Notes: a model not told the origin generated them from the letters alone. Shown: positions 1 to 6,762, numbered from the stretch's first letter. The stretch: DNA of 6,762 nucleotides from CALHAX01 sp039816705 (GCA_039816705.1 JBCBXF010000176.1:1-6762), one strand, 5' to 3'. Numbers and translations: made by a program.

Positions 1-269
1 TGCAAGCCGCGCGAGTGGCCCCCGATTGCGTGGACGGTGACGCCCTCCGCGACCTCGGCATCGCCATCAAAGAACACCAGCTTCCCGGCGTAAAGCCGCA
101 TCACGGCCTCGCAGATATGCGCGCCACGCAACAGGTTGTCCCGGATGAATTGCGCAAGCTCGAAAAGCAACTCGAAGTCGAGTGTTGCGCGCAATCTCAG
201 GGGCGCTGAAGCGAGCTCCGCAATGCACGGGTGAGAGCGAGGCCGCTCACACGAGATTGTGAGAGCCAT
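1..269 (-). pseudogene. C-terminal part of a metallo-beta-lactamase-fold (AHL lactonase-like) protein, N-terminus missing, runs off left edge
   Basis: The minus strand is open from an ATG at 267-269 to the left edge. Its last half reads LYAGKLVFFDGDAEVAEGV followed by VHAIGGHSRGLQ. This strongly resembles the part of N-acyl-homoserine-lactonase-like MBL proteins that carries the GGH metal-ligand histidine (a DGDxExAxGVxxHxxGGHxxGLQ pattern). In that family an HxHxDH zinc motif lies about 60 residues earlier and the fold starts about 100 residues before that. Here the stretch 60 residues upstream (about 180-250) has no HxHxDH in any minus frame, and further upstream the DNA encodes the intact CDGSH protein. 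So the N-terminal half is absent, and family-like sequence seems to begin only around 175. The likeliest reading is a decayed or truncated gene. The possible ATG overlaps the end of the CDGSH gene by 23 bases, so translational coupling of a shortened protein cannot be excluded. The family assignment is from memory of its motifs. Confidence 0.55.
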
Positions 270-489
270 CGCAGAACGGCGCATCGTCAGTCTGCTTGCA
301 GCCGCACAGGTTGACGGTCTCCGTCGCGTTGGCGACGAACGGGTGGGGCTGAAAGCTCGTTCCCTTATGCGACCCATCGCAATAAGGCTGATTTTCCGAG
401 CGCCCGCACGTGCACCAGAAGTATCTTTTGCCTTCTTCGACCTCGACTTGATAGGGGCCGACCTGTGCCACTTCCGCATCTTCGCTCAT
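247..489 (-). CDS. Small protein with two CDGSH iron-sulfur motifs
   Basis: This 80-residue soluble protein carries two complete CDGSH-type [2Fe-2S] sites of the form CxC-x2-S/T-x3-P-x-C-D-G-S-H. Site 1 has ligands C26, C28, C37 and H41 (CTCGRSENQPYCDGSH); site 2 has C62, C64, C73 and H77 (CGCKQTDDAPFCDGSH). Each 3Cys-1His set would hold a redox-active, pH-sensitive cluster, as in mitoNEET-family proteins; the tandem arrangement resembles the CISD3-like class. The start is the ATG at 487-489, because AGGAG lies about 10 bases upstream. A longer reading from a TTG at 507 would put that Shine-Dalgarno inside the gene. There is no signal peptide or membrane segment, so it is probably cytoplasmic. 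Family members are linked to iron-sulfur or redox homeostasis, but the specific role here is unknown. It diverges from the flavoprotein gene, and the MBL remnant follows directly on the same strand. Confidence 0.9.
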   Translation of the reverse strand: MSEDAEVAQVGPYQVEVEEGKRYFWCTCGRSENQPYCDGSHKGTSFQPHPFVANATETVNLCGCKQTDDAPFCDGSHNLV

Positions 490-695
490 CGCAAATAATC
501 TCCTCAAATCTCACGCGCTCATGTCCGAGTGACGGTAAAACTCAGTCGCGGCGCTGTGGTGGAATACGCGAAGCTCTTGCTATTTGAAAGCAGAGCGACT
601 CGACAGCGACAAACCGTGCTGCGTATGCTGCCGAAACGCGGTCGCACGACAAACTGCAGACTGTGGGCTGGTTGAATCGCGATGGTGTACGAAAG
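490..695. other. Divergent intergenic region between CDGSH gene and flavoprotein gene
   Basis: About 205 bases separate the two divergent start codons, so promoters for both directions should lie here. On the minus strand the only clear element is the AGGAG ribosome-binding site at about 500-504. I found no convincing sigma-70 pair, operator palindrome or RNA gene. An in-frame TGA at 585-587 limits how far upstream the flavoprotein could start. Confidence 0.5.
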
Positions 696-1994
696 GTGAC
701 AAAACTCACCCGACGGGATTTCTCAGGCATGTTCGGTGCGGCGGGCATAATCGCCGGGGCCGCAGGTGTCGTCGCGTCGCCGAGTGAAGCCGCGCCATTG
801 CGGGCCAAGGCGCAGGTTGTCATCGTTGGTGGTGGGGCAGGCGGCGCCACATTGGCACGCCAACTTCGGCGTCTCGCCCCCAAAGTATCGGTCACCCTCG
901 TTGAAGCGCGCGAGACTTACGTCAGCCCCTTCTTCAACGACCATGCGCTTGGTGGCTTTCGCTCTTTCGGATCGATCACGCATACCTATGGCGGTCTGGC
1001 GACGTCAGGTATCAAAATCGTTCATGAGCGTGCCGTCGGGGTGGATCCAACAAAGAAGCATGTGACGCTCGCTGGCGGCACGGTGTTGGAATACGAACGC
1101 CTCGTGCTGGCACCGGGCGTTGCAGTGCGTGATGATGCGATCACGGGCTATGGTCCGCGCGCCAGCGAGTCGCTGCCTCATGGCTGGACGAACGACGATC
1201 AGGGCCAGTCACTTCGCAATCAGCTTTTGGATATGCCGGACGGTGGCACTGTTGTGCTCTCGGTGCCCGACGCGGCAACGAGTGCCGGCCATGCGCACTA
1301 CACGCGCGCTTCCGTCATTGCGCACTACCTGAAGTATCACAAACCCCACGCCCGTCTGGTCATCCTTGACGCCAATCGCGAATTCGCATTCCGCGATATC
1401 TTCGATGATATCTGGACAAAGTCCTATGCCGGACTGATCGACCACCGGCTGTCTCAAAAACCGGGCGGCTTGTCCGTCACCTGGGTGGACCCAAATACGC
1501 GCGACATCGAAACCGCGAACGGAACACGTCTTCGCGGTGACGTGGTGAGTGTGGTACCCCCGCAGCGCGCGGGAGACATCGCCGTTGCAGCTGGCTGTGT
1601 CGCGGGTGCGTGGTGTCCGGTTGATCTGGCGACCTTTCGCTCAACGCTGCAACCGGACATCCACATCATTGGGGATGCAGCAGACGCGTCGGGTTTGCCC
1701 CGTACCGCCACAATCGCGCGGGGAGCTGCCGAGACCGTCGCCGCATCGATTGCGGAGGAAATGACGGGCCGTCGGCGCTTTCCGGTTCGCCTTCGCGATA
1801 CGCAATGGCTGCTGCTTGCGACCAACAATGCTGCGAAGTTCGGGGCGAACTACCGTCTCGAGAAGGGAACCTATGTCGCGAGCGCTGCATTCCGTTCCCC
1901 AGCAAATGACAGCCCTGCAACGCGCGCCCGCAATTTCGAGGAGAGTTTGACGTGGTATCGCAGCGCAACGGAACAGATGTTTGCGCCCATCTAG
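696..1994 (+). CDS. Tat-exported FCSD-like FAD-dependent oxidoreductase lacking canonical cysteines
   Basis: Numbering is from the GTG at 696 (432 aa, usual for the family); an earlier in-frame GTG at 663 would add 11 residues. The GTG at 696 is preferred because it puts the twin-arginine signal at the very N-terminus (TRRDF, residues 5-9), followed by an alanine/glycine-rich hydrophobic stretch and a likely cleavage near residue 32, implying periplasmic export. The Shine-Dalgarno is poor for either start. The mature protein opens with a Rossmann FAD motif (VVIVGGGAGG, about 41-50) and an acidic TLVEAR strand end near residue 70. Blocks typical of the flavocytochrome c sulfide dehydrogenase flavin subunit and SoxF follow: SITHTYGGL, LVLAPG, MPDGGT, VIAHYLKYHKPHARLVILDA, VVPPQRAG, WCPVD (C307) and HIIGDA. 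The C-terminal FCSD flavin-binding-type region ends in WYRSATEQMF. The segment that normally carries the covalent-FAD cysteine reads TYVSPFFND, and the RCPPGPYERAS-type segment reads SAGHAHYTRAS. The only cysteines are C301 and C307. Sulfide oxidation is therefore doubtful and the substrate unknown. No cytochrome c subunit gene is adjacent. Confidence 0.85.
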   Translation: MTKLTRRDFSGMFGAAGIIAGAAGVVASPSEAAPLRAKAQVVIVGGGAGGATLARQLRRLAPKVSVTLVEARETYVSPFFNDHALGGFRSFGSITHTYGGLATSGIKIVHERAVGVDPTKKHVTLAGGTVLEYERLVLAPGVAVRDDAITGYGPRASESLPHGWTNDDQGQSLRNQLLDMPDGGTVVLSVPDAATSAGHAHYTRASVIAHYLKYHKPHARLVILDANREFAFRDIFDDIWTKSYAGLIDHRLSQKPGGLSVTWVDPNTRDIETANGTRLRGDVVSVVPPQRAGDIAVAAGCVAGAWCPVDLATFRSTLQPDIHIIGDAADASGLPRTATIARGAAETVAASIAEEMTGRRRFPVRLRDTQWLLLATNNAAKFGANYRLEKGTYVASAAFRSPANDSPATRARNFEESLTWYRSATEQMFAPI

Positions 1995-2014
1995 CGGGAC
2001 ACAGGCGAGCAACT

Positions 2015-2045
2015 GCGCATCTGCGCCGGCTGGTGCGCCATGCGC
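2015..2045 (+). terminator. Possible hairpin after the flavoprotein gene
   Basis: Beginning 20 bases after the flavoprotein stop, GCGCAT (2015-2020) can pair with ATGCGC (2040-2045). An inner stem pairs GCGCC (2023-2027) with GGTGC (2032-2036), with one G-T wobble, around a GGCT loop. There is no downstream T-run, so it is not a classic intrinsic terminator. It may still stabilise or help end the transcript. GC-rich DNA folds easily, so confidence is low. Confidence 0.3.
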
Positions 2046-2102
2046 TCTGTAAGGCCGGGGCGGTCCTGCCGTGCGCCAGTCAAATATGTCTCAGCGTCTC
2101 AG

Positions 2103-2120
2103 GTTGACGTTAACGTCAAC
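2103..2120. promoter_or_regulatory. Perfect 18-bp palindrome, predicted operator for the fadE operon
   Basis: GTTGACGTTAACGTCAAC is a perfect inverted repeat. The symmetry extends to 24 bp (2100-2123) with a single mismatched pair. It is centred about 144 bases upstream of the fadE start and lies in the gap that should hold the operon promoter. The ACGT-W-ACGT core flanked by TTG/CAA resembles, as I remember it, sites of LiuR-type MerR-family regulators that control acyl-CoA and branched-chain amino acid catabolism genes in Proteobacteria. The regulator identity is inferred; the palindrome is directly visible. A smaller palindrome, ATACGTAT (2145-2152), and a TATAAA box (2169-2174) lie just downstream and could belong to the promoter, but I could not pair them with a convincing -35. 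Confidence 0.65.
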
Positions 2121-2158
2121 TTGGGTGAGAACAGGTTAGGAAACATACGTATTCGCAA

Positions 2159-2221
2159 GGGTCAGGCGTATAAATCATAGCCGGACAGGGTGTGCGGCCC
2201 CCCGCGTCGCACCCATGACCC
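2159..2221 (+). other. Inverted repeats in the region just upstream of fadE
   Basis: GGGTCA (2159-2164) is matched by TGACCC (2216-2221). Nested inside, GGGTG (2188-2192) is matched by CACCC (2210-2214). If transcription starts before 2159, these could form a two-level hairpin in the fadE leader ending about 20 bases before the AAGGA ribosome-binding site (2243-2247). The stems are short, so this may be chance. It does not match a riboswitch I recognise. Confidence 0.25.
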
Positions 2222-2255
2222 AGAGTTGCATCGCTTCAGCTGAAGGATCCCCGCC

Positions 2256-4757
2256 ATGTCTGCTGTCATCTTTATTCTCGCCGCCATTGTCGCCGCTGGG
2301 GCGCTGGCGATGCACAGAGCAGCCCTCTGGGCATGGGGCGCATGGCTGCTAGCCGTTACACTCGGCATGCTCGCCGGTGGCCTCACCGGCAACATGGGGA
2401 TGCCAAGCTTTGGGCTTGGAACATTCATCGCGCTGCTACCGGCTTTGGCGCTCCTCGCAGTGTCTTTCCAGCCGATCCGCCGCAAGGTCATCATTGAGCC
2501 GGCATTCGCAATTGTCCGCAAAATCCTCCCCCCGGTTTCCGAGACAGAGCAGGCCGCACTTGACGCTGGCACGGTCGGCTGGGACGCCGAGTTATTCTCC
2601 GGTACGCCGCAGTGGGACAAGCTGGCAGACATCCCACCAATCGAAATGACCGACGAGGAACGTGCTTTCCTCGAAGGCCCGACTGTCGCGTTGTGTGACA
2701 TGATCGATGACTGGAAGATCCGGCACGAGGAAAAAGAGATCCCGAAGGAGATTTGGGATTATGTGCGGGCGAACGGGTTCCTCGGCATGCTGATCTCGAA
2801 GGAGCATGGCGGTCTCGGGTTCTCGGCGCAGGCTCAGTCGATCATCCTCGGACGTATCGCCTCGCGCTCACCGGACGTGTCAACGATCGTCATGGTGCCG
2901 AATTCGCTTGGCCCAGGAGAGTTGATCGAGAAATACGGTACCGATGAGCAGAAGGATCATTATCTTCCGCGTCTTGCCGACGGTACGGAAATTCCAGCCT
3001 TCGGCCTGACAGGCACGCACTCGGGATCGGACGCCGCAACGATGCGTGACGTGGGCGTTATCTGCAAATACAACAGTGATGAAGCCCTTGGCATCCGTTT
3101 AAATTGGTCGAAACGTTACATTTCGCTCGGTCCCAAGGCGACAATCCTCGGCCTCGCGTTCGAAGCGCAAGACCCAGATGGACTGTTAGGCGATGACAAG
3201 ACACCGGGCATCACACTCGCCCTGATCCCGACCGATCATGAAGGCGTCAGAATTGGTGATCGTCACCTGCCAAGCGGGTCTTCATTTCCGAATGGTCCGA
3301 ACTGGGGTGAGGACGTGATGATCCCAATCGAATGGGTCATCGGCGGAGAGAAGAACGTTGGCAACGGCTGGCGCATGCTGATGGAGTGCCTCTCTGCAGG
3401 TCGTGCCATTTCGCTCCCCGCCTCCAGCACGGCAGCCGCCAAGATGATGCTGCGTCTGACGACGGCGTACACGCAGATCCGCAAACAGTTCGGCATCGCC
3501 ATCGCCAAGATGGAAGGTGTCGAGGAGCGGATCACCCGCCTTGCAGAGGCGGCGTACCTCTTGGAGAGCGCGCGTTCCGTTACAGCATCGCTCGTCTCCC
3601 GCGGAGAGAAGCCGGCCGTCATCTCGGCGCTGCTCAAGTATCAGTCGACAGAGTGGATGCGTTTGGCCGTTAATGACGCGATGGACGTTCACGGCGGTCG
3701 CGCGGTGATCGATGGCCCGTCAAACTATCTCCAGTCCGCATATCAGATGGTGCCTGTCGGGATCACGGTCGAAGGCGCAAACATCCTGACGCGCTCGCTG
3801 ATCACCTTTTCGCAGGGCGCGCTGCGTGCACACCCCTACCTCTACAAGGAAGTGACAGCAGCGCAGAATCCAGATCGGGCACAGGGCCTGCGTCAATTCG
3901 AGGATGCCTTTTGCGGCCATGTTTCGTTCGCCGTGTCGAACATCTTCGGCGCGCCGTTCCACAATTTGACGTTCGCTCAGTTTGCCTCCGCACCGGATGA
4001 TGCGAAGACGACGGCGACCTGGTATCGTAAGCTCTCACGTGCGTCGCGCAACTTTGCACTTGTCGCCGACCTCACCGTCGCGCTCCTCGGCGGTGATCTG
4101 AAGCGCAAGCAGAAAGTCACCGGGCGTCTCGCTGACGCGTTGAGCGAACTGTATATGCTGTCATGTCTGTTGAAGCGCTACGCAGATGACGGTCGCCTCG
4201 CGGAAGATCGGCCGCTGCTCGATTACTGCGCGCAGAACGCTCTCTACCGCTTCGAGCGCGCCATGGCCGGTACGGTCGACAACTTCCCGATCGGTTGGGC
4301 GCGCGTGATGATGCGGGCGCTCGTGTTCCCGCTCGGTGCTCGTTACACACCGGCAGCTGATCGCCTCGGACGCAAAGTTGCAAAACTCGCGCTGACGCCC
4401 GGCGAGGCGCGTGATCGTCTGACCCGCTTCGTGCATATCTCGACCGATCGCGAAGATTCCGTCGGCGTCATGGAGTACGCACTGCCGAAGGTGCTTGCTG
4501 CCGACGAGATTGCGAAGAAAATCGACAAAGCGGTCCGCGCTGGCGATGTCGAGCGCTTCCACGGAGAAGATTGGATCGGTGAGGCTGTCACGGCAGGCGC
4601 TATCACGGCCGATGAAGCAGCGGTCTATCGTGAAGCCGATGCGCTTATTGAACGTGCGGTTCGGGTTGATCATTTCGCACCGGAGGAGGTGAAGCCAAAC
4701 TTCCGGAGCGTTCGCGGTTCGAACGATGACACCCCGGCTATCGAAGCCGCGGAATAA
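2256..4757 (+). CDS. fadE: Membrane-anchored acyl-CoA dehydrogenase (FadE family)
   Basis: FadE catalyses the first step of fatty-acid beta-oxidation: acyl-CoA to trans-2-enoyl-CoA, using FAD and passing electrons to ETF. The protein has 833 residues, close to E. coli FadE (814). The N-terminus has three hydrophobic segments (about 2-18, 23-43 and 53-71) then a basic QPIRRK, consistent with attachment to the inner membrane. The dehydrogenase core follows: an N-terminal helical part (about 130-245), the FGLTGTHSGSDAA substrate/FAD block (about 249-261), FadE-specific LNWSKRYISLGPKATILGLAF, and the C-terminal helical part with DVHGGRAV (near 480). The segment TVEGANILTR aligns with the YEGT block of smaller acyl-CoA dehydrogenases, making E506 the probable catalytic base. 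The remaining C-terminal region is the extension seen only in long FadE proteins (DUF1974). AAGGA at 2243-2247 lies 8 bases before the ATG. The gene is followed 20 bases later by the next beta-oxidation gene, so the two are probably co-transcribed under the palindrome upstream. Confidence 0.95.
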   Translation: MSAVIFILAAIVAAGALAMHRAALWAWGAWLLAVTLGMLAGGLTGNMGMPSFGLGTFIALLPALALLAVSFQPIRRKVIIEPAFAIVRKILPPVSETEQAALDAGTVGWDAELFSGTPQWDKLADIPPIEMTDEERAFLEGPTVALCDMIDDWKIRHEEKEIPKEIWDYVRANGFLGMLISKEHGGLGFSAQAQSIILGRIASRSPDVSTIVMVPNSLGPGELIEKYGTDEQKDHYLPRLADGTEIPAFGLTGTHSGSDAATMRDVGVICKYNSDEALGIRLNWSKRYISLGPKATILGLAFEAQDPDGLLGDDKTPGITLALIPTDHEGVRIGDRHLPSGSSFPNGPNWGEDVMIPIEWVIGGEKNVGNGWRMLMECLSAGRAISLPASSTAAAKMMLRLTTAYTQIRKQFGIAIAKMEGVEERITRLAEAAYLLESARSVTASLVSRGEKPAVISALLKYQSTEWMRLAVNDAMDVHGGRAVIDGPSNYLQSAYQMVPVGITVEGANILTRSLITFSQGALRAHPYLYKEVTAAQNPDRAQGLRQFEDAFCGHVSFAVSNIFGAPFHNLTFAQFASAPDDAKTTATWYRKLSRASRNFALVADLTVALLGGDLKRKQKVTGRLADALSELYMLSCLLKRYADDGRLAEDRPLLDYCAQNALYRFERAMAGTVDNFPIGWARVMMRALVFPLGARYTPAADRLGRKVAKLALTPGEARDRLTRFVHISTDREDSVGVMEYALPKVLAADEIAKKIDKAVRAGDVERFHGEDWIGEAVTAGAITADEAAVYREADALIERAVRVDHFAPEEVKPNFRSVRGSNDDTPAIEAAE

Positions 4758-4777
4758 CGAAAAGAAAGCGTGACGCC

Positions 4778-6762
4778 ATGAGCACTGCAGAAAACCTCGA
4801 TGCGCCACAGGCGGCCCCTCTCACCGGGGCGCGCTCTGTGCTCGATCTGAAAGATTGGACACTCGAGCTCGATTTTGAGGATCTCGCGTGGGCCACGTTC
4901 AATCGCGAAGGTGAAAGCGCGAACACACTTGGTCATCGCGCGCTTGAAGAGTTCGAGCAGATCGTCACCTGGGCCGAGAGTGCGGCGGAAAATAAATCGG
5001 CGCGCGGCCTTATCATCATGTCGTCGAAGCCGAAGAGTTTCATCTCCGGGGCGGATATACGCGAGTTTGACGAGCTGAAGACTGAAAAGGCCGTCATTGA
5101 GGGGATCAAAAAGGCAACGGGTATCCTCGATCGTCTCGAGGCGCTGAAGATTCCGACGGTAGCCGCCATCCACGGCTACTGCCTCGGCGGCGGCATGGAA
5201 CTCGCGATGGCCTGCGATTATCGCATTGCCGATAAGGACGACACGACGCGCCTCGGCTTGCCGGAAGTGAAACTCGGTATCTTTCCCGGGTTCCACGGAA
5301 CGGTCCGTTCGATCCGCCTTGCTGGTCCGGTCAACGCCATGCAGGCAATGTTGACGGGTCGCATGTACCGCCCGGGCGCGGCCCGCGGCATCGGGCTCGT
5401 AGACAAGCTCGTCGACAGCGAACACAGCCTACGTTGGGCGGCACGTCGCGCCGTGTTGAAAAAACAGAAATCCTCCGGCGCCTCGAGGGCACAGAACCTG
5501 ATGCGCAAATGGCCGGCGCGCGGCTATCTCGCCGGTCAGATGCGCTCGAAAACCGCTGAAAAAGTCCGCGAAGATCACTATCCGGCGCCATTCGCACTGA
5601 TCGACCTCTTCGAGAATTTTGGTGACGACGAGCGGCGCATGAAGGCGGCCGAGACGCGCGCATTCGCCCCGCTGATGGTCAGCGATACCGCAGCAAATTT
5701 GCGCCGCGTCTTCGCGTTGTCAGAACGTCTGAAATCACAGGCGCCAAAGGGCCTGGCCAAGCCGCAGCGCATCCACGTGATCGGCGCGGGCACAATGGGC
5801 GCCGATATCGCTGCCCACTGCGTGGCAAGTGGCATGCTGGTCAGCCTTCAGGACCTCTCCGAAGATGCCCTCAAAGCAGCGCAAAAGCGGGCGAAAAAAC
5901 ATTTCAAGAAACGCCTCAAGAAGAAGACGGCCGTCGATGCCGCGCTCGCGCGCTTTGTGCTCGATCCGAAAGGAGACCACGTGCCGCGCGCCGACGTGAT
6001 TATCGAGGCGATCGTGGAGAAACTCGATATCAAGCAGAAGGTCTTCGCTGAGATCGAGCCGCGCATGAAAGAAAGCGCTGTTCTCGCGAGCAACACATCG
6101 TCTCTCCCGATTGAAGACATTGCGGAAGGTCTGAAAGATCCCGGTCGCCTGATCGGTCTGCATTTTTTCAATCCCGTACCGCTTTTGCGCTGCTTTGAGG
6201 TCGTGAAGAGCCCGCTCAGCCACGATGCTGATGTTGAAAAGGGCTGCGCCTTTGTCACCGCAATCTCCAAATTCCCGCTCATCACCAAAAGCACACCCGG
6301 CTTCCTCGTGAACCGCGTACTCGCGCCCTACATGATGAGTGCAATGGAGAAGTATGAAGCGGGCGCCGAACGCGAGAAAATAGATCAGGCCGCCAAAGAG
6401 TTCGGCATGCCCGTCGGCCCGCTCGAACTCGCCGATCAGGTCGGCCTCGATATCTGTATGAACGTGGCCGAGATCCTTGGCATTGAAGGCGGTGCGTCCG
6501 AAGGCTCGAAGACGGCACGTCTCGTCAGCGCCGGCAAACTCGGCAAGAAATCCGGCGAAGGCTTTTATATCTGGGAGAACGGCAAACCGAAGTCGGAAGA
6601 CAAGACCTACGCCAAGTCTGCGCTTGCGATCCTCGGCAAGGAACTCGTCCAGCCCCTGCTCTCTGAATGCGAAGCCTGCCTCGCAGATGGCGTCGTCGCC
6701 GACGCGGGCCTCATCGACGCTGGTGTCATTTTCGGGACAGGTTTCGCCCCGTTCCGCGGCGG
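4778..6762 (+). CDS. fadJ: Bifunctional enoyl-CoA hydratase / 3-hydroxyacyl-CoA dehydrogenase, 3' end cut by window
   Basis: The open frame starts at ATG 4778 and runs to the window end without a stop (661 full codons). FadB/FadJ proteins have about 700-740, so only a short C-terminal piece is missing. Residues about 25-210 form a crotonase domain: oxyanion-hole motif FISGADI (88-94), HGYCLGGGMELAMACD (132-147) with E141, and LGLPEVKLGIFPG with E163, the expected hydratase glutamate pair. A linker (ETRAFAPLMVSDTAANLRRVF) leads to the NAD-binding domain with GAGTMG (336-341). Dehydrogenase residues are in register with known enzymes: S441 in SNTSS, H462 in HFFNPV, E474 in CFEVV and N512 in GFLVNRV. 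A second C-terminal helical dehydrogenase domain follows and breaks off at GTGFAPFRGG. The enzyme hydrates trans-2-enoyl-CoA and oxidises the L-3-hydroxyacyl-CoA with NAD+, using the product of FadE. The ribosome-binding site is weak (AAGAAAG), which suggests coupling to fadE translation. FadB versus FadJ naming is not decidable here. Confidence 0.93.
   Translation, partial: MSTAENLDAPQAAPLTGARSVLDLKDWTLELDFEDLAWATFNREGESANTLGHRALEEFEQIVTWAESAAENKSARGLIIMSSKPKSFISGADIREFDELKTEKAVIEGIKKATGILDRLEALKIPTVAAIHGYCLGGGMELAMACDYRIADKDDTTRLGLPEVKLGIFPGFHGTVRSIRLAGPVNAMQAMLTGRMYRPGAARGIGLVDKLVDSEHSLRWAARRAVLKKQKSSGASRAQNLMRKWPARGYLAGQMRSKTAEKVREDHYPAPFALIDLFENFGDDERRMKAAETRAFAPLMVSDTAANLRRVFALSERLKSQAPKGLAKPQRIHVIGAGTMGADIAAHCVASGMLVSLQDLSEDALKAAQKRAKKHFKKRLKKKTAVDAALARFVLDPKGDHVPRADVIIEAIVEKLDIKQKVFAEIEPRMKESAVLASNTSSLPIEDIAEGLKDPGRLIGLHFFNPVPLLRCFEVVKSPLSHDADVEKGCAFVTAISKFPLITKSTPGFLVNRVLAPYMMSAMEKYEAGAEREKIDQAAKEFGMPVGPLELADQVGLDICMNVAEILGIEGGASEGSKTARLVSAGKLGKKSGEGFYIWENGKPKSEDKTYAKSALAILGKELVQPLLSECEACLADGVVADAGLIDAGVIFGTGFAPFRG

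Noticed and set aside
15..209. 64-codon plus-strand ORF at the left edge
   Set aside because: The opposite strand carries the recognisable MBL-family sequence with the GGH block; the plus-strand product resembles nothing I know and has no ribosome-binding site.
490..507. TTG start extending the CDGSH protein by six residues
   Set aside because: The extension would consist of the AGGAG ribosome-binding site used by the ATG at 489.
663..695. Upstream GTG start for the flavoprotein
   Set aside because: It has no Shine-Dalgarno and adds a charged stretch before the Tat motif; the GTG at 696 gives a typical Tat N-terminus. The choice is not certain.
2120..2174. Sigma-70 promoter for fadE
   Set aside because: TATAAA at 2169-2174 is a fair -10 box, but nothing at the right distance matches a -35, and other pairings near the palindrome are equally weak.
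2162..2701. 179-codon antisense ORF over the fadE N-terminus
   Set aside because: It is low-complexity, rich in Ser, Ala and Pro, and lies opposite the membrane-anchor coding region; it looks like a shadow.
4161..4808. 215-codon antisense ORF within fadE
   Set aside because: It is a shadow of the fadE C-terminal extension, with no recognisable domain or start signal.
4670..5425. 251-codon antisense ORF across the fadE end and fadJ start
   Set aside because: It lies opposite well-conserved fadE and fadJ coding sequence. Long antisense ORFs are expected in GC-rich genes, and its product shows no family motif.

Overview
The window looks like chromosomal DNA from a GC-rich Alphaproteobacterium. 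This rests on codon usage, on a FadE-type acyl-CoA dehydrogenase with an N-terminal membrane anchor, and on a FadB/FadJ-type protein with an alphaproteobacterial-style linker. I cannot name the genus. Everything is protein-coding plus two regulatory gaps; I see no RNA gene, transposon, CRISPR array or integration site.

Layout. Positions 1-489, minus strand: a small protein with two CDGSH iron-sulfur motifs (247-489), followed downstream by the C-terminal part of a metallo-beta-lactamase-fold protein resembling AHL lactonases. That second gene runs off the left edge and seems to have no room for its N-terminal half, so it is probably a remnant. Positions 490-695 are a divergent intergenic region. 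Positions 696-1994, plus strand: a Tat-exported flavoprotein of the flavocytochrome c sulfide dehydrogenase (FCSD) flavin-subunit family. It appears to lack both the flavin-linking cysteine and one of the two redox-active cysteines. Positions 1995-2255 are a regulatory gap with a hairpin after the flavoprotein gene and a perfect 18-bp palindrome upstream of fadE.

Positions 2256 to the right edge hold a fatty-acid beta-oxidation operon. A membrane-anchored acyl-CoA dehydrogenase (fadE, 833 aa) is followed 20 bases later by a bifunctional enoyl-CoA hydratase/3-hydroxyacyl-CoA dehydrogenase (fadJ/fadB type), cut by the window end. Together they carry out the first oxidation, the hydration and the second oxidation of the cycle. 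No thiolase is in the window.

Most of the window is ordinary metabolism. The best candidates for a second look are the cysteine-poor FCSD-like protein, which has no cytochrome partner nearby, the palindromic operator in front of fadE, and the truncated lactonase-like gene beside the CDGSH protein.
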